Positions 15,200 through 22,806 of a stretch of 47,542 nucleotides of DNA are shown piece after piece; position 1 is the first letter of the stretch; each line of letters begins with the position of its first letter. The notes under the pieces were generated by a model. That model saw only the letters and a list, made by a program, of their open reading frames with translations, was not told where the DNA came from and did not search any database. This stretch comes from a virus: the IMG/VR virus record IMGVR_UViG_3300020174_000013, positions 1 through 47,542 of that record; one strand, given 5' to 3'. The position numbers were made by a program, and so were the translations under genes.

Positions 15200-17429
15200 A
15201 TTCTATTTCACAATCGAGTTTAATCTCTTTCTCTCGATAATCAATAGTAACACTGCCACCAGCTTTTAGATCGCCAAACAACATTTGACGACTAAGTGGA
15301 CGTTTGATTTCGTTGTCAATAACACGTTGTAACGGACGAGCACCCATCTTAGGATCAAATCCTTTGTCTACAAGATAATCAAGAGCATCATCTGTGATGT
15401 TAATAGCAATATCTTTTTTCTGTACTTGTGTTTTAAGTTCAACAAGAAACTTGCCAACAATCTTCAGCATGACTTCTTTGCTGAGTTTGCCAAACGTAAT
15501 AACACCATCTAGTCTATTTCTAAACTCTGGAGTAAAGAACTTTTTAAGATCGACATCGTCATAATCTTTTTCCATACTATCACTAAATCCAATAGTATTC
15601 TTTTCTGCCTCTTGCGCACCCAAGTTGGTAGTAAGAATCAGTGTACAGTTACGTGCATCTGCTTCTTTACCATTAGATCCTGTAATCTTGCCATTGTCCA
15701 TAATCTGTAGTAGTACGCTACTTACATCTGGATGTGCTTTTTCAATCTCGTCCAATAGCAACACACAGTTAGGATTCTCTTGAATCTTATCAATCAATAA
15801 ACCGCCGGCATTGTCTTCGTATCCAACATATCCTGGAGGTGATCCGATTAGTTTACTAATACTATGTTTTTCTTGATATTCACTCATATCAAAACGTACA
15901 AGTTTTACACCGAGTTGGTTGCTAAGTTGTTTGGCAAGTTCAGTTTTACCTACACCTGTTGGACCCATAAACACAAAAGATCCTACTGGTTTGTTGTCAC
16001 TTTTAAGTCCTGCTTGACTTACAAGTATTTTGTCAACAATATCGTCGATTGCTTTGTCTTGTCCGTACACTACCTTTTTCAAGTTATCTTCCAAGTGTGC
16101 AAGATTTTCACTTTCACGCTCTTTTATTTGTTCTTCAGGAAGTTTAATCATTTTTGCAAGTTCAAACTGAACACTATCTTTGGTTACAACTTTGTCTTCA
16201 GTAATATCACGTACTTTAAATCTTGCACATGCTACGTCAATCAAATCAATAGCTTTGTCAGGAAGTTTTTTATCGTTTTGATATTTCATACTTAAATCAA
16301 CTGCTGCTTCAAGTGCCTCCTGTTGAATATTAACACTATGAAACTCTTCGTAGTATGTTTTAATACCTTCAAGGATTTTTAGTGTAGTTTCTCTATCCGG
16401 TTCGTCAACACTTACTCTCTGGAATCGGCGCATAAGAGCCCGATCCTTTTCAAAGAACTTGCGATATTCTTCCCAAGTAGTTGAAGCAACAACATTGATG
16501 TTTCCTTTTGCAAGTGCAGGTTTTAACATATTAGCCAAATCATTCGATCCACCACTGCCGCCTGCGCCCGCACCACTAATCATGTGTGCTTCGTCAATAA
16601 ACATAATAGTTTTGCCTTTGCCTTTTAACCCTGCAAGCACCATTTTAAAACGTTCTTCAAAGTCGCCGCGATATTTTGATCCAGCAAGCATAGCGCCAAT
16701 GTCTAAACTAAACACTCGGTATTCTTTTAGAAACTCTGGTACATTTCCGTTAACAATCTGATAAGCAAGACCTTCTGCAATAGCAGTTTTACCAACACCT
16801 GGATCACCAACAATAAGAACATTTGATTTTGTACGGCGTCCTAATGCAAGAGCAACTTGTTCAATTTCTTCATCTCTACCAATCACTGGATCAATCTTAT
16901 TCATACTAACTTGTTGATTTAGATCTGTAGTAAAATCTCGTAGTGCTTTGTTAGCAATGCCTTTGTTTTCGTTTTCGTCTTGGTTATCATATATTTCTGT
17001 TTCTGCACTAATATAGTTCTGAAACTTTTCTTTGTCAATGCCAACTTTTTTTGTAATAAAGTATGCCCAACTTTTCTTTTCAGTTAAGATACTAATAAAC
17101 ACATCGGCAATAGTAATATCGTTTCTGCCTTGGAAAAGTACTTGTGTAAATGCACGATTTAAAACACGTTCTACTGTGGTAGTTTTCTTTGGTTTATATT
17201 TCTTTTCTTCAATCTTAATATCATTTAGATGTGTTTTTAAATAGTTTTCTAGTTCTTTACGCATATGTTCAGCGTCTGCACCATAACCTGATATCAAGGT
17301 TCCGAATGTTTCTTCGCAGAGCATAGCAAATAGTAAATGTTCTAATGTAATATATTCGTGCTGAAGTTTCTTAGCATCGTTAACTGCTTTATCAAACACT
17401 GCCTGTAACTCTTTTGATGGTTCAACCAT
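15186..17429 (-). CDS. clpA: ClpA-type AAA+ unfoldase
   Basis: The 747 residues match E. coli ClpA in length and layout. An N-domain (1-145, with EYITLEHLLFAMLCEE and GRNDITIADV) is followed by D1 (Walker A GDPGVGKT 208-215, Walker B MFIDE ending 280) and D2 (Walker A GPTGVGKT 489-496, FTPEFRNRLD, sensor 2 GARPLQR). There is no long M-domain, so it is ClpA and not ClpB. At 613-615 it has IGF in the position where E. coli ClpA has IGL, the loop that docks on ClpP. It should unfold substrates for host ClpP. No phage ClpP or ClpS is in the window. The start codon lies inside the end of the deformylase gene. Confidence 0.93.
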   Translation of the reverse strand: MVEPSKELQAVFDKAVNDAKKLQHEYITLEHLLFAMLCEETFGTLISGYGADAEHMRKELENYLKTHLNDIKIEEKKYKPKKTTTVERVLNRAFTQVLFQGRNDITIADVFISILTEKKSWAYFITKKVGIDKEKFQNYISAETEIYDNQDENENKGIANKALRDFTTDLNQQVSMNKIDPVIGRDEEIEQVALALGRRTKSNVLIVGDPGVGKTAIAEGLAYQIVNGNVPEFLKEYRVFSLDIGAMLAGSKYRGDFEERFKMVLAGLKGKGKTIMFIDEAHMISGAGAGGSGGSNDLANMLKPALAKGNINVVASTTWEEYRKFFEKDRALMRRFQRVSVDEPDRETTLKILEGIKTYYEEFHSVNIQQEALEAAVDLSMKYQNDKKLPDKAIDLIDVACARFKVRDITEDKVVTKDSVQFELAKMIKLPEEQIKERESENLAHLEDNLKKVVYGQDKAIDDIVDKILVSQAGLKSDNKPVGSFVFMGPTGVGKTELAKQLSNQLGVKLVRFDMSEYQEKHSISKLIGSPPGYVGYEDNAGGLLIDKIQENPNCVLLLDEIEKAHPDVSSVLLQIMDNGKITGSNGKEADARNCTLILTTNLGAQEAEKNTIGFSDSMEKDYDDVDLKKFFTPEFRNRLDGVITFGKLSKEVMLKIVGKFLVELKTQVQKKDIAINITDDALDYLVDKGFDPKMGARPLQRVIDNEIKRPLSRQMLFGDLKAGGSVTIDYREKEIKLDCEIEYETV

Positions 17430-17946
17430 TAACTTTTTTTCCTTTTTTTAGACGCTTTTTTTCTGCCATGTCTAGTTTTAGTTTGCTGACTCTATCAATA
17501 AACTGAATACCATACAAATGATCATATTCGTGTAGAAATATTCGTGCATCGATATCGTCGTACTTTGCTTCTATATGTATAACATCCTTTAGGTCAGATG
17601 TCAAGGTATCAAATTCGACCATTACACTAACTGGCCGTCTTATTTTTAATATTAAATCTGGATGACTTAAACATCCTTCAACACCTGCTTCGATTTCTTC
17701 ACTCAGTCCTTTGATAATAGGATTCATTACAATAACAGGATCTCCGTGTTTTTTGTTTAGTAATGCCTTCATTACAAAGATCTGCATAGGAAACCCAACT
17801 TGGTTTGCACTTAATCCTAATCCACTGTGTTGGTTCATTAGTTCAATCATATCTACTGCAACAGGCGCAGGATGCATTTGTTCAAAATCAAATCTTTCAA
17901 GTTTTGTTTCTAGTCTACCATCAGGTGCCAGTAGTAGTTCCATCAT
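17422..17946 (-). CDS. def: Peptide deformylase
   Basis: All three signature motifs are present: GLSANQVG (44-51, canonical GLAAxQVG), EGCLS with the metal-binding C92, and LHEYDHLYG with H139, E140 and H143 (canonical QHExDHLxG). The enzyme removes formyl groups from nascent peptides with a bound Fe or Zn ion. The protein is short at the end, replaced by a Lys-rich tail, as in phage-type deformylases. Glutamine before the catalytic His is leucine here. Two ATGs lie in tandem at the start. It overlaps dnaJ by 26 bases and clpA by eight, forming a protein-maturation operon. Confidence 0.95.
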   Translation of the reverse strand: MMELLLAPDGRLETKLERFDFEQMHPAPVAVDMIELMNQHSGLGLSANQVGFPMQIFVMKALLNKKHGDPVIVMNPIIKGLSEEIEAGVEGCLSHPDLILKIRRPVSVMVEFDTLTSDLKDVIHIEAKYDDIDARIFLHEYDHLYGIQFIDRVSKLKLDMAEKKRLKKGKKVNG

Positions 17947-18727
17947 TTATTTTCCTTATTGTGTCTAGTGTTTCCCAATCTTCTATTTTGGGAGTAGTTC
18001 CTTTTATTTCTAAATACATATTACCGTTTCTACGGCCATTTATATCAGGTAACCCATGTCCTGCAATACTCATTATGGTTCCAGGATTTGTGCCAGCTGG
18101 TATTTTTACATTTACATCTTTTCCTGCCAAATCGGTTATTATAACATTTGTACCTAATATTAGTTCTAATACATTTATACTACACTTTGTTCGAATATGC
18201 GACCTATCTCTTACAAAATCTGGATGATTTTCTACGATTATTTGTACGTTTAAATCGCCTCTTGGAAGTTGACGAATTGAATCATCACCTAGTCCTTGAT
18301 AACGCATTATTATTCCGCTTTCAATACCTGGTGGCAATCGTATAGTTGCAATCTCTTCTCTGCCTGTGCCAAGTCTGTATCTTCCAACAATATCTTTACC
18401 TGTCATTACATCATTTAAGGTAATTCTTACATTTATTGTAACGTCTTGATTTTTACGTGGCCTTTGTGCTTGTCTAAAGAACTGACCAAATATGTCATTC
18501 ATATTTTGTGAATTCATATTAATGTCTGCTTGTGGCCGAGGATTATCGTATTGTTGTCTTTTGCTAGGATCTTTTAATGTTTCGTATGCTTCATTAATGC
18601 GTTTAAACTGTGTATCATCACCGCCATTGCGGTCAGGATGATTAGCCATAGCAGACTTGCGGTATGCTTTTTTGATTTCATCCTGAGTTGCTTGTTTATT
18701 AACACCTAGTATATTATAATAGTCCAT
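17921..18727 (-). CDS. dnaJ: DnaJ/CbpA-like J-domain co-chaperone
   Basis: Residues 1-65 form a complete J-domain ([20 protein letters not shown]) with HPD at 30-32, needed to stimulate DnaK ATPase. A short Gly-poor linker follows, then a DnaJ C-terminal substrate-binding domain (120-255, with [16 protein letters not shown] and [15 protein letters not shown]). The CxxCxGxG zinc finger is absent, so the protein is type II, like CbpA. It would recruit host DnaK. The last 26 bases overlap the deformylase start. No clear promoter was seen in the 43 bases upstream; only a weak GATAAGTA is present. Confidence 0.92.
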   Translation of the reverse strand: MDYYNILGVNKQATQDEIKKAYRKSAMANHPDRNGGDDTQFKRINEAYETLKDPSKRQQYDNPRPQADINMNSQNMNDIFGQFFRQAQRPRKNQDVTINVRITLNDVMTGKDIVGRYRLGTGREEIATIRLPPGIESGIIMRYQGLGDDSIRQLPRGDLNVQIIVENHPDFVRDRSHIRTKCSINVLELILGTNVIITDLAGKDVNVKIPAGTNPGTIMSIAGHGLPDINGRRNGNMYLEIKGTTPKIEDWETLDTIRKINDGTTTGT

Positions 18728-18770
18728 GCAAATACTTATCGCACAGACTATTAAGGTTGGTTAGTAGTGA

Positions 18771-19226
18771 TTATTTTTTCTTAGTATATGCTTGTGCGCC
18801 AAAAAACGCAGCAACAATACCAGCAACAGCAACAAAATATGTTGGAGCCATTGATCCTAGTGTTTTTGCAGCTTCGTCTAATCCTGCAAATACTGCTAGT
18901 ACAACAGCAAATGGGTATAGTAGCATACCGAACAATGCAAACCATGCCATGTTACGTTGTGCATCACGCATTGCATCTGCATCTTCTAATGCCTTGCGTC
19001 TAAACTCAAGTTCCATTCGTTTTTCTTCTTCGTCAATATGCCCATCGCCGTTTATATCTGCAGGATGAAATCCAGATGGTTGAGAAGCAACTACTGGAGT
19101 TGCAGCCACAGGTGCTGGAGTTACAGCAACTGATGGTTTTGCTGGCGCAGAACTAACTGGTTCTACTTTTGCCGCAGGTGCTGGTGTTGACTTACTTTTT
19201 AGTTCTTCCGGTTTTCTTCGTGGCAT
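18771..19226 (-). CDS. EF-hand membrane protein, holin candidate, 151 aa
   Basis: A Pro/Ala/Val-rich N-terminal half is followed by one perfect 12-residue EF-hand loop, DINGDGHIDEEE (57-68; D57, N59, D61, H63, D65, E68). A charged helix and two membrane segments (about 94-114 and 128-147) lead to a short basic tail. It should bind calcium at the membrane. It is the last gene of the lysis region, so it could be a holin or a lysis regulator; no sequence feature proves this. It overlaps the 103-aa membrane gene by 35 bases. Confidence 0.75.
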   Translation of the reverse strand: MPRRKPEELKSKSTPAPAAKVEPVSSAPAKPSVAVTPAPVAATPVVASQPSGFHPADINGDGHIDEEEKRMELEFRRKALEDADAMRDAQRNMAWFALFGMLLYPFAVVLAVFAGLDEAAKTLGSMAPTYFVAVAGIVAAFFGAQAYTKKK

Positions 19227-19503
19227 TGTTACCCTCCAATTTTTGTAATCTGCTCTCTAGATCATCTATTTTTGCCGTGATTTTAGGATACTTTTTTCTC
19301 CATGCATCCTCTGGTTGTTCGAGCCATGTAAGACCCCAACGCTCAACAAGATAGTCTACAGCTAAGTCAAACTTAGCGTAGCCCCATAATCCTATTCTTG
19401 TTGTACTTAAATATGCTAGTACTACGGCGCCCAAAATACTGCCTGCTATACTAGTATAAATCCATGTGCGATCTCCCGCCATGTTTTGTATCATTTCCCA
19501 CAT
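19192..19503 (-). CDS. Small membrane protein with coiled coil, 103 aa
   Basis: One membrane segment (about 15-37, TSIAGSILGAVVLAYLS) follows a short N-terminus. A soluble part includes WGLTWLEQPEDAWRKKYPKI and a coiled coil (AKIDDLESRLQKLEG) with a Lys-rich tail. A late-type AATAAATA lies 24 bases upstream of the start. It sits between the EF-hand and outer-spanin genes, so a lysis role (holin or antiholin) is possible, but topology is the only evidence. Confidence 0.7.
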   Translation of the reverse strand: MWEMIQNMAGDRTWIYTSIAGSILGAVVLAYLSTTRIGLWGYAKFDLAVDYLVERWGLTWLEQPEDAWRKKYPKITAKIDDLESRLQKLEGNNATKKTGRTKK

Positions 19504-19527
19504 ATAAAAGCCCTCTTATTATGTGTG

Positions 19528-19535
19528 TATTTATT
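19528..19535 (-). promoter_or_regulatory. T4-type late promoter element AATAAATA
   Basis: The minus strand reads AATAAATACAC, seven of eight matching TATAAATA, with 24 bases to the start of the 103-aa membrane gene. It overlaps the final codons of the outer-spanin gene. Confidence 0.5.
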
Positions 19536-19920
19536 CGTTTACAACAGCATTATCCATTGCTTGTTCAGCCTGTTCATAATAACCTTCGTATGCTGCTATG
19601 ATTGCTTGCTGTTGTTGTACTAATGCTCTAATGTCACTAAAGTTTAATCCCAAGTCTCCGTACCCGTCACCACTTAATCCGTATATAGCAAACGACTTTC
19701 CACTTGCTGCAAGTCTTGCTATTACAGCATCAACATTATCTTCATTGATAACAATCCACTCTAGTTTGCGCATGTTTAGTTCGTCAACAGGAGGCAGAGT
19801 TAGTGTAGGTTTTTCAATCGGTTTTGCACTTACTTCAATTACCTGTGGTTTCGTTGAGCAAGCCGCGAGACTTATAATCATCGTAAAGCCAAGGACACTC
19901 TTTGTTAAAAGCGATGTCAT
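19531..19920 (-). CDS. Rz1: Outer-membrane spanin lipoprotein (Rz1-like)
   Basis: The product begins MTSLLTKSVLGFTMIISLAA and has a lipobox LAAC with the modified cysteine at position 21, followed by Ser-Thr. The mature part is helical with a Pro-rich stretch (KPTLTLPPVDEL). I chose the ATG at 19920 because AAAGGA sits at the right distance; a longer frame to 19986 has no signal sequence at its start. The gene overlaps the inner-spanin gene by 86 bases in another frame, the classic nested Rz/Rz1 arrangement. It would join the inner spanin to fuse inner and outer membranes at lysis. Confidence 0.8.
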   Translation of the reverse strand: MTSLLTKSVLGFTMIISLAACSTKPQVIEVSAKPIEKPTLTLPPVDELNMRKLEWIVINEDNVDAVIARLAASGKSFAIYGLSGDGYGDLGLNFSDIRALVQQQQAIIAAYEGYYEQAEQAMDNAVVNE

Positions 19921-20323
19921 TTTCTGCATTCCTTTCTCTGTCTGTAAGTTGTGCCCCTGATAGCAGTTCAAAGCATCTGCCTGCATTTTCTGTGCCTCTG
20001 TTTACAGCACGTTCAATGCCTTCCGCATTTGCTATTGCTGCTGCTGTTAAATCAATCTGTTGTAGTTTGTCTGCTAGTGCTTGATTCTGTCTGCGTATAC
20101 TTGCATATGCATCATTCAGTCTAGTATTTTCTGCTTGGGCACTTGCATAACTTGTTTGCAAACTTTCTAATGCTGCTTCGTTTGTTTCTACAGCTATTTC
20201 AAGTTTAGCATTGTTTTCTTGTAGTATGGCCATACGTTCCTGTGTGTCATTGTAATACCAGTAGCCTATGCCACCCATAATACACATCACTAAAAACATT
20301 ACTCCTGCAAGTTTCATGCCCAT
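19835..20323 (-). CDS. Rz: Inner-membrane spanin (Rz-like), 163 aa
   Basis: The protein starts MGMKLAGVMFLVMCIMGGIG, a single N-terminal membrane anchor, followed by a long coiled coil (ERMAILQENNAKLEIAVETN onwards to about residue 100) and a C-terminal globular part with paired Cys residues. This is the topology of type II inner spanins. I chose the start at 20323, after the endolysin stop and with AGGTGG upstream; the open frame extends further without justification. It lies between the endolysin and the outer spanin, giving a complete lysis cassette. Confidence 0.78.
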   Translation of the reverse strand: MGMKLAGVMFLVMCIMGGIGYWYYNDTQERMAILQENNAKLEIAVETNEAALESLQTSYASAQAENTRLNDAYASIRRQNQALADKLQQIDLTAAAIANAEGIERAVNRGTENAGRCFELLSGAQLTDRERNAENDIAFNKECPWLYDDYKSRGLLNETTGN

Positions 20324-20334
20324 ACCAATACCAC

Positions 20335-21198
20335 CTACCCTAATAACTTTCCCAGCGTGTTTGGTCCTACAATACCATCGGCAACTAATCCGTTTGCCGA
20401 TTGCCATTCTTTGACAAGTCTAGCAGTGCCTGGTCCAAAGATGCCATCAGCTGGTGCAATGCCCAGTATTTCTTGTACTTCTTGTACTAATGGACCACGT
20501 GAACCTTGACGTATTGTTTGATTTGTGTTTAACTCTTTTTCTTCTTCCGGTTCAATTTCCATATCGCCACCTAGCACATCTAATGCGTGTGCCCAATGCT
20601 TTTTACGATCTTCCAGTCCAATAGTGCCGCCGTTGATACGTTTGGTCATTTTTAGTATGTCCATAGCATCGCAGTGTTTGTTGATGTTGTTTTCATCCCA
20701 GAACCAGCAAGCACTATCCAACGCACCTTTTTTAGTACGCACATAGTCTACTGCTTCTTCTGGTGTCATTTCGACATCTTCGGCGAACTCGGTATAGTTG
20801 TATCTGCCTGTAAGTTGCAGAATGCCGCCGCCTCTAAATCTCCAGCCATCACCACTGTCGGTATCACCGTTGTCCATTCTGTTTGCGTAAATAACGTTCG
20901 CAATTTTTTCAGGTTGTCTATGATATTCATTTGCATCTCTTCCTGCACGTTTAAAATATTTTGGAAAGATTGTGTTGAGTGCCTTAGCACTATAGTTTAA
21001 GTTTTCACTTAGTACCCTAAAACCGCCTGATTCGTGTCCGCATTGTGCAATAAATCCTGCAACTCTTGGTATTGTGTTTACATCCCATAGTGGAAGTATT
21101 TCAAGCATAGCTTCATACCATTCTTCCCAGTCGCTTCTGTGGATTAGTTCTTCAGCCATCCAAGGCTCAAAATCAAAGTCGAAATCTTCTTTAGCCAT
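20335..21198 (-). CDS. GH19-type endolysin with peptidoglycan-binding domain, 287 aa
   Basis: The N-terminal 200 residues resemble GH19 chitinase/lysozyme folds: FIAQCGHESGGF (catalytic E56 candidate), LSENLNYSAKALNTIFPKYF and WRFRGGGILQLTGRYNY. The C-terminal 65 residues form a PG_binding_1 domain (RQGSRGPLVQEVQEILGI, PADGIFGP, ADGIVGP). There is no signal peptide, so release requires a holin. Membrane-protein genes at 18771-19503 are candidates. The stop is 12 bases before the inner-spanin start. Confidence 0.88.
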   Translation of the reverse strand: MAKEDFDFDFEPWMAEELIHRSDWEEWYEAMLEILPLWDVNTIPRVAGFIAQCGHESGGFRVLSENLNYSAKALNTIFPKYFKRAGRDANEYHRQPEKIANVIYANRMDNGDTDSGDGWRFRGGGILQLTGRYNYTEFAEDVEMTPEEAVDYVRTKKGALDSACWFWDENNINKHCDAMDILKMTKRINGGTIGLEDRKKHWAHALDVLGGDMEIEPEEEKELNTNQTIRQGSRGPLVQEVQEILGIAPADGIFGPGTARLVKEWQSANGLVADGIVGPNTLGKLLG

Positions 21199-21368
21199 TA
21201 TTTTTTATCCTCTATAGTAGTGCAGCGGCCGCATCTGCAATGGTCACATATTTTAGTTGTAACTGGCGGCTGATTATAGTCTTGTAAGTCTTGATAGTAT
21301 GGAACGCCACAATGTGATGGACGCCCGCAGTTGTTGCAGTGATTCTTATTAAAGTCTTTCAACGACAA
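21198..21368 (-). CDS. Small cysteine-rich zinc-ribbon-like protein, 56 aa
   Basis: The product begins (TTG start) with SLKDFNKNHCNNCGRPSHCG and contains CNNC and a cluster CDHCRCGRC, spacing typical of zinc-binding ribbons. AAGGA lies seven bases before a TTG at 21368, and no ATG is available, so I prefer this start; another TTG at 21389 is possible. It overlaps the 239-aa gene by 20 bases and ends at the endolysin start. The function is unknown; it may bind nucleic acid or protein. Confidence 0.6.
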   Translation of the reverse strand: MSLKDFNKNHCNNCGRPSHCGVPYYQDLQDYNQPPVTTKICDHCRCGRCTTIEDKK

Positions 21369-22068
21369 GTGTGTGTCCTTCGTTTTCAAACGTTAGTGTA
21401 TTTTTACCAAATTTAGTAACATTGTAATCACCGAGATATTTAGTTAAAAATAATATTTCTGCATAATCATTCATGTTTATTTTTTCAGTTAAATTTTTAT
21501 TTATATAATGAGTAGTGTTAAAATCTTTTATAGTAAACCCAACTGGATCAGCAAATGCTCGTTTAACTAGCAGTTGATCTCCAAATATTTCAATACTTTC
21601 CATAAAGCTCTTACTAAAAAAATCTTTAAAGTTATTCATATTGCCTTCTTGAACAATAGTATCATTATAGATAAATTGATCTGCTGGTATCATCTCTGAT
21701 AGATTATCTACACTTGCATCGTAGCTTGTAAAACTTTTATGATAACGAAACCTAAAGTTTTCAATCTCTGCTAGTTTTCCAACTCCGTCTAATAATTCTA
21801 AAATATTTGTAGGAACTTTGGTATTTCTTTCCATTTCTACAAATACTTTATAAACATTGTTTTCAATTTCTCCAGGTGTAGCATCTGCATCGAGTACAAA
21901 TCCGTAGCCTTTTTCAATAAAGTCTACAAGATCTTTTGCAGCTTGTTCGTCTAGTACACTAAAACTTACTACTACAATATCTTCGTCCGTTCCCATTTTA
22001 CTTTGAAAACTATCTATTTCAAATACTGATTTTATTAAGTCGTGTAAATCGTTGGCTCTTAATCCCAT
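21349..22068 (-). CDS. Unknown protein, 239 aa
   Basis: A soluble alpha/beta protein beginning MGLRANDLHDLIKSVFEIDS. It contains a strand-rich part (EDIVVVSFSVLDEQAAKDLV) and a long C-terminal region with many aromatic residues (GDYNVTKFGKNTLTFENE). I recognise no catalytic motif or membrane segment. It is coupled to both neighbours (overlap of one base with the 193-aa gene upstream). It could be a conserved virion or baseplate protein of marine T4-like phages, but that is inferred from position only. Confidence 0.65.
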   Translation of the reverse strand: MGLRANDLHDLIKSVFEIDSFQSKMGTDEDIVVVSFSVLDEQAAKDLVDFIEKGYGFVLDADATPGEIENNVYKVFVEMERNTKVPTNILELLDGVGKLAEIENFRFRYHKSFTSYDASVDNLSEMIPADQFIYNDTIVQEGNMNNFKDFFSKSFMESIEIFGDQLLVKRAFADPVGFTIKDFNTTHYINKNLTEKINMNDYAEILFLTKYLGDYNVTKFGKNTLTFENEGHTLVVERL

Positions 22069-22649
22069 TATACTGCTCCTGCTCCTGGTGCTGGCGCTTC
22101 GCCAGCGGCTGGTGCTGCTCCACCTACTGGTGCTGGTGCTGCCATTGGTGCTGGCATTGCTCCACCTGCTGGTGCTGGTGCACCTGCTGCATTTTTACTT
22201 TCAGTATCTGGTAGATCGATAGTTTCGACATCTCCACCAAAAATACTAATGATTAGTTTTTTAGGCATAGTTATATGCACTAACCATACTGGAACTTTAT
22301 CAAGTTTACCTTTTTTAGTTCCAGGACGAATATCTCCTGGTTTTTTTATTTGACGTGGTTTAATGATACTTGATTTTTCATATTGTATTTTACAATCATA
22401 ATCAAGCAAACGCTTACCACCTTGTGGGTCAGGCATACGTTTTCTTGGCCACATAAAACTACATTTGACCCAGTGACGATCTATTTCTGGGCCAGCTGCT
22501 AGTTCGCCTTCTTCCCAGTTGTCATACACATACAACCCTAACTCATCAATGACTCTTTCAAAGTCTTTAAGTACTGCAAACGCACGATCGTTTTCATAGA
22601 TCGAACTAAGATTTTCTATCACATCAAGAGTGTCTAATATATTAGGCAT
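22068..22649 (-). CDS. Conserved phage protein with Ala/Pro/Gly tail, 193 aa
   Basis: The first 140 residues form a conserved-looking globular part (MPNILDTLDVIENLSSIYEN, DRHWVKCSFMWPRKR, VPVWLVHITMPKKL). The last 45 are a low-complexity Ala/Pro/Gly linker-like tail, encoded by GCTGGTGCTGG-type repeats. I chose the ATG at 22649 because GAGG lies six bases before it; a GTG at 22682 would add 11 residues. A GATAAATA late element sits 23 bases upstream of the start, supporting a virion role. The function is unknown. Confidence 0.7.
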   Translation of the reverse strand: MPNILDTLDVIENLSSIYENDRAFAVLKDFERVIDELGLYVYDNWEEGELAAGPEIDRHWVKCSFMWPRKRMPDPQGGKRLLDYDCKIQYEKSSIIKPRQIKKPGDIRPGTKKGKLDKVPVWLVHITMPKKLIISIFGGDVETIDLPDTESKNAAGAPAPAGGAMPAPMAAPAPVGGAAPAAGEAPAPGAGAV

Positions 22650-22672
22650 TGTTGTCCTCGCTTTATTATAAC

Positions 22673-22680
22673 TATTTATC
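22673..22680 (-). promoter_or_regulatory. T4-type late promoter element GATAAATA
   Basis: The minus strand reads GATAAATAGTT, seven of eight bases of TATAAATA, with 23 bases to the start of the 193-aa gene. It lies in the only divergent intergenic region of the window, so it would be the leftward promoter facing away from phoH. Confidence 0.6.
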
Positions 22681-22693
22681 ACCTATAGTAATG

Positions 22694-22722
22694 TTAATAA
22701 AATAATTCACTACGTATATAAT
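22694..22722 (+). promoter_or_regulatory. phoH promoter candidate, TTAATA-17-TATAAT
   Basis: A perfect TATAAT (22717-22722) lies 84 bases before the phoH start, with TTAATA 17 bases further upstream (four of six matches to TTGACA). It is the best rightward promoter in the divergent region and puts the hairpin at 22746-22793 inside the transcript leader. Confidence 0.55.
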
Positions 22723-22745
22723 ACAATCATAAAAAGAGTAAATAC

Positions 22746-22793
22746 GAGTGCAGGGAAGGTTTCCTGCAAAGGAAACATCCCCTGTTCTAACTC
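22746..22793 (+). other. Three-tier hairpin in phoH leader RNA
   Basis: Three nested inverted repeats pair as GAGT (22746-22749)/ACTC (22790-22793), CAGGG (22751-22755)/CCCTG (22780-22784) and GTTTCC (22759-22764)/GGAAAC (22771-22776), with loop TGCAAA. A competing GCAGG/CCTGC pairing overlaps it. The ribosome binding site AGGAGG (22796-22801) begins just three bases after the outer stem, so folding could control phoH translation. It does not match a riboswitch class that I know. Confidence 0.6.
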
Positions 22794-22806
22794 ATAGGAG
22801 GACTAC

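Noticed and set aside
17576-17604. TTGACA-17-TATACA inside the deformylase gene
   Set aside because: Good match by sequence, but it lies mid-gene, lacks the CACTTGACA extension, and the gene is coupled to clpA, so it is likely chance.
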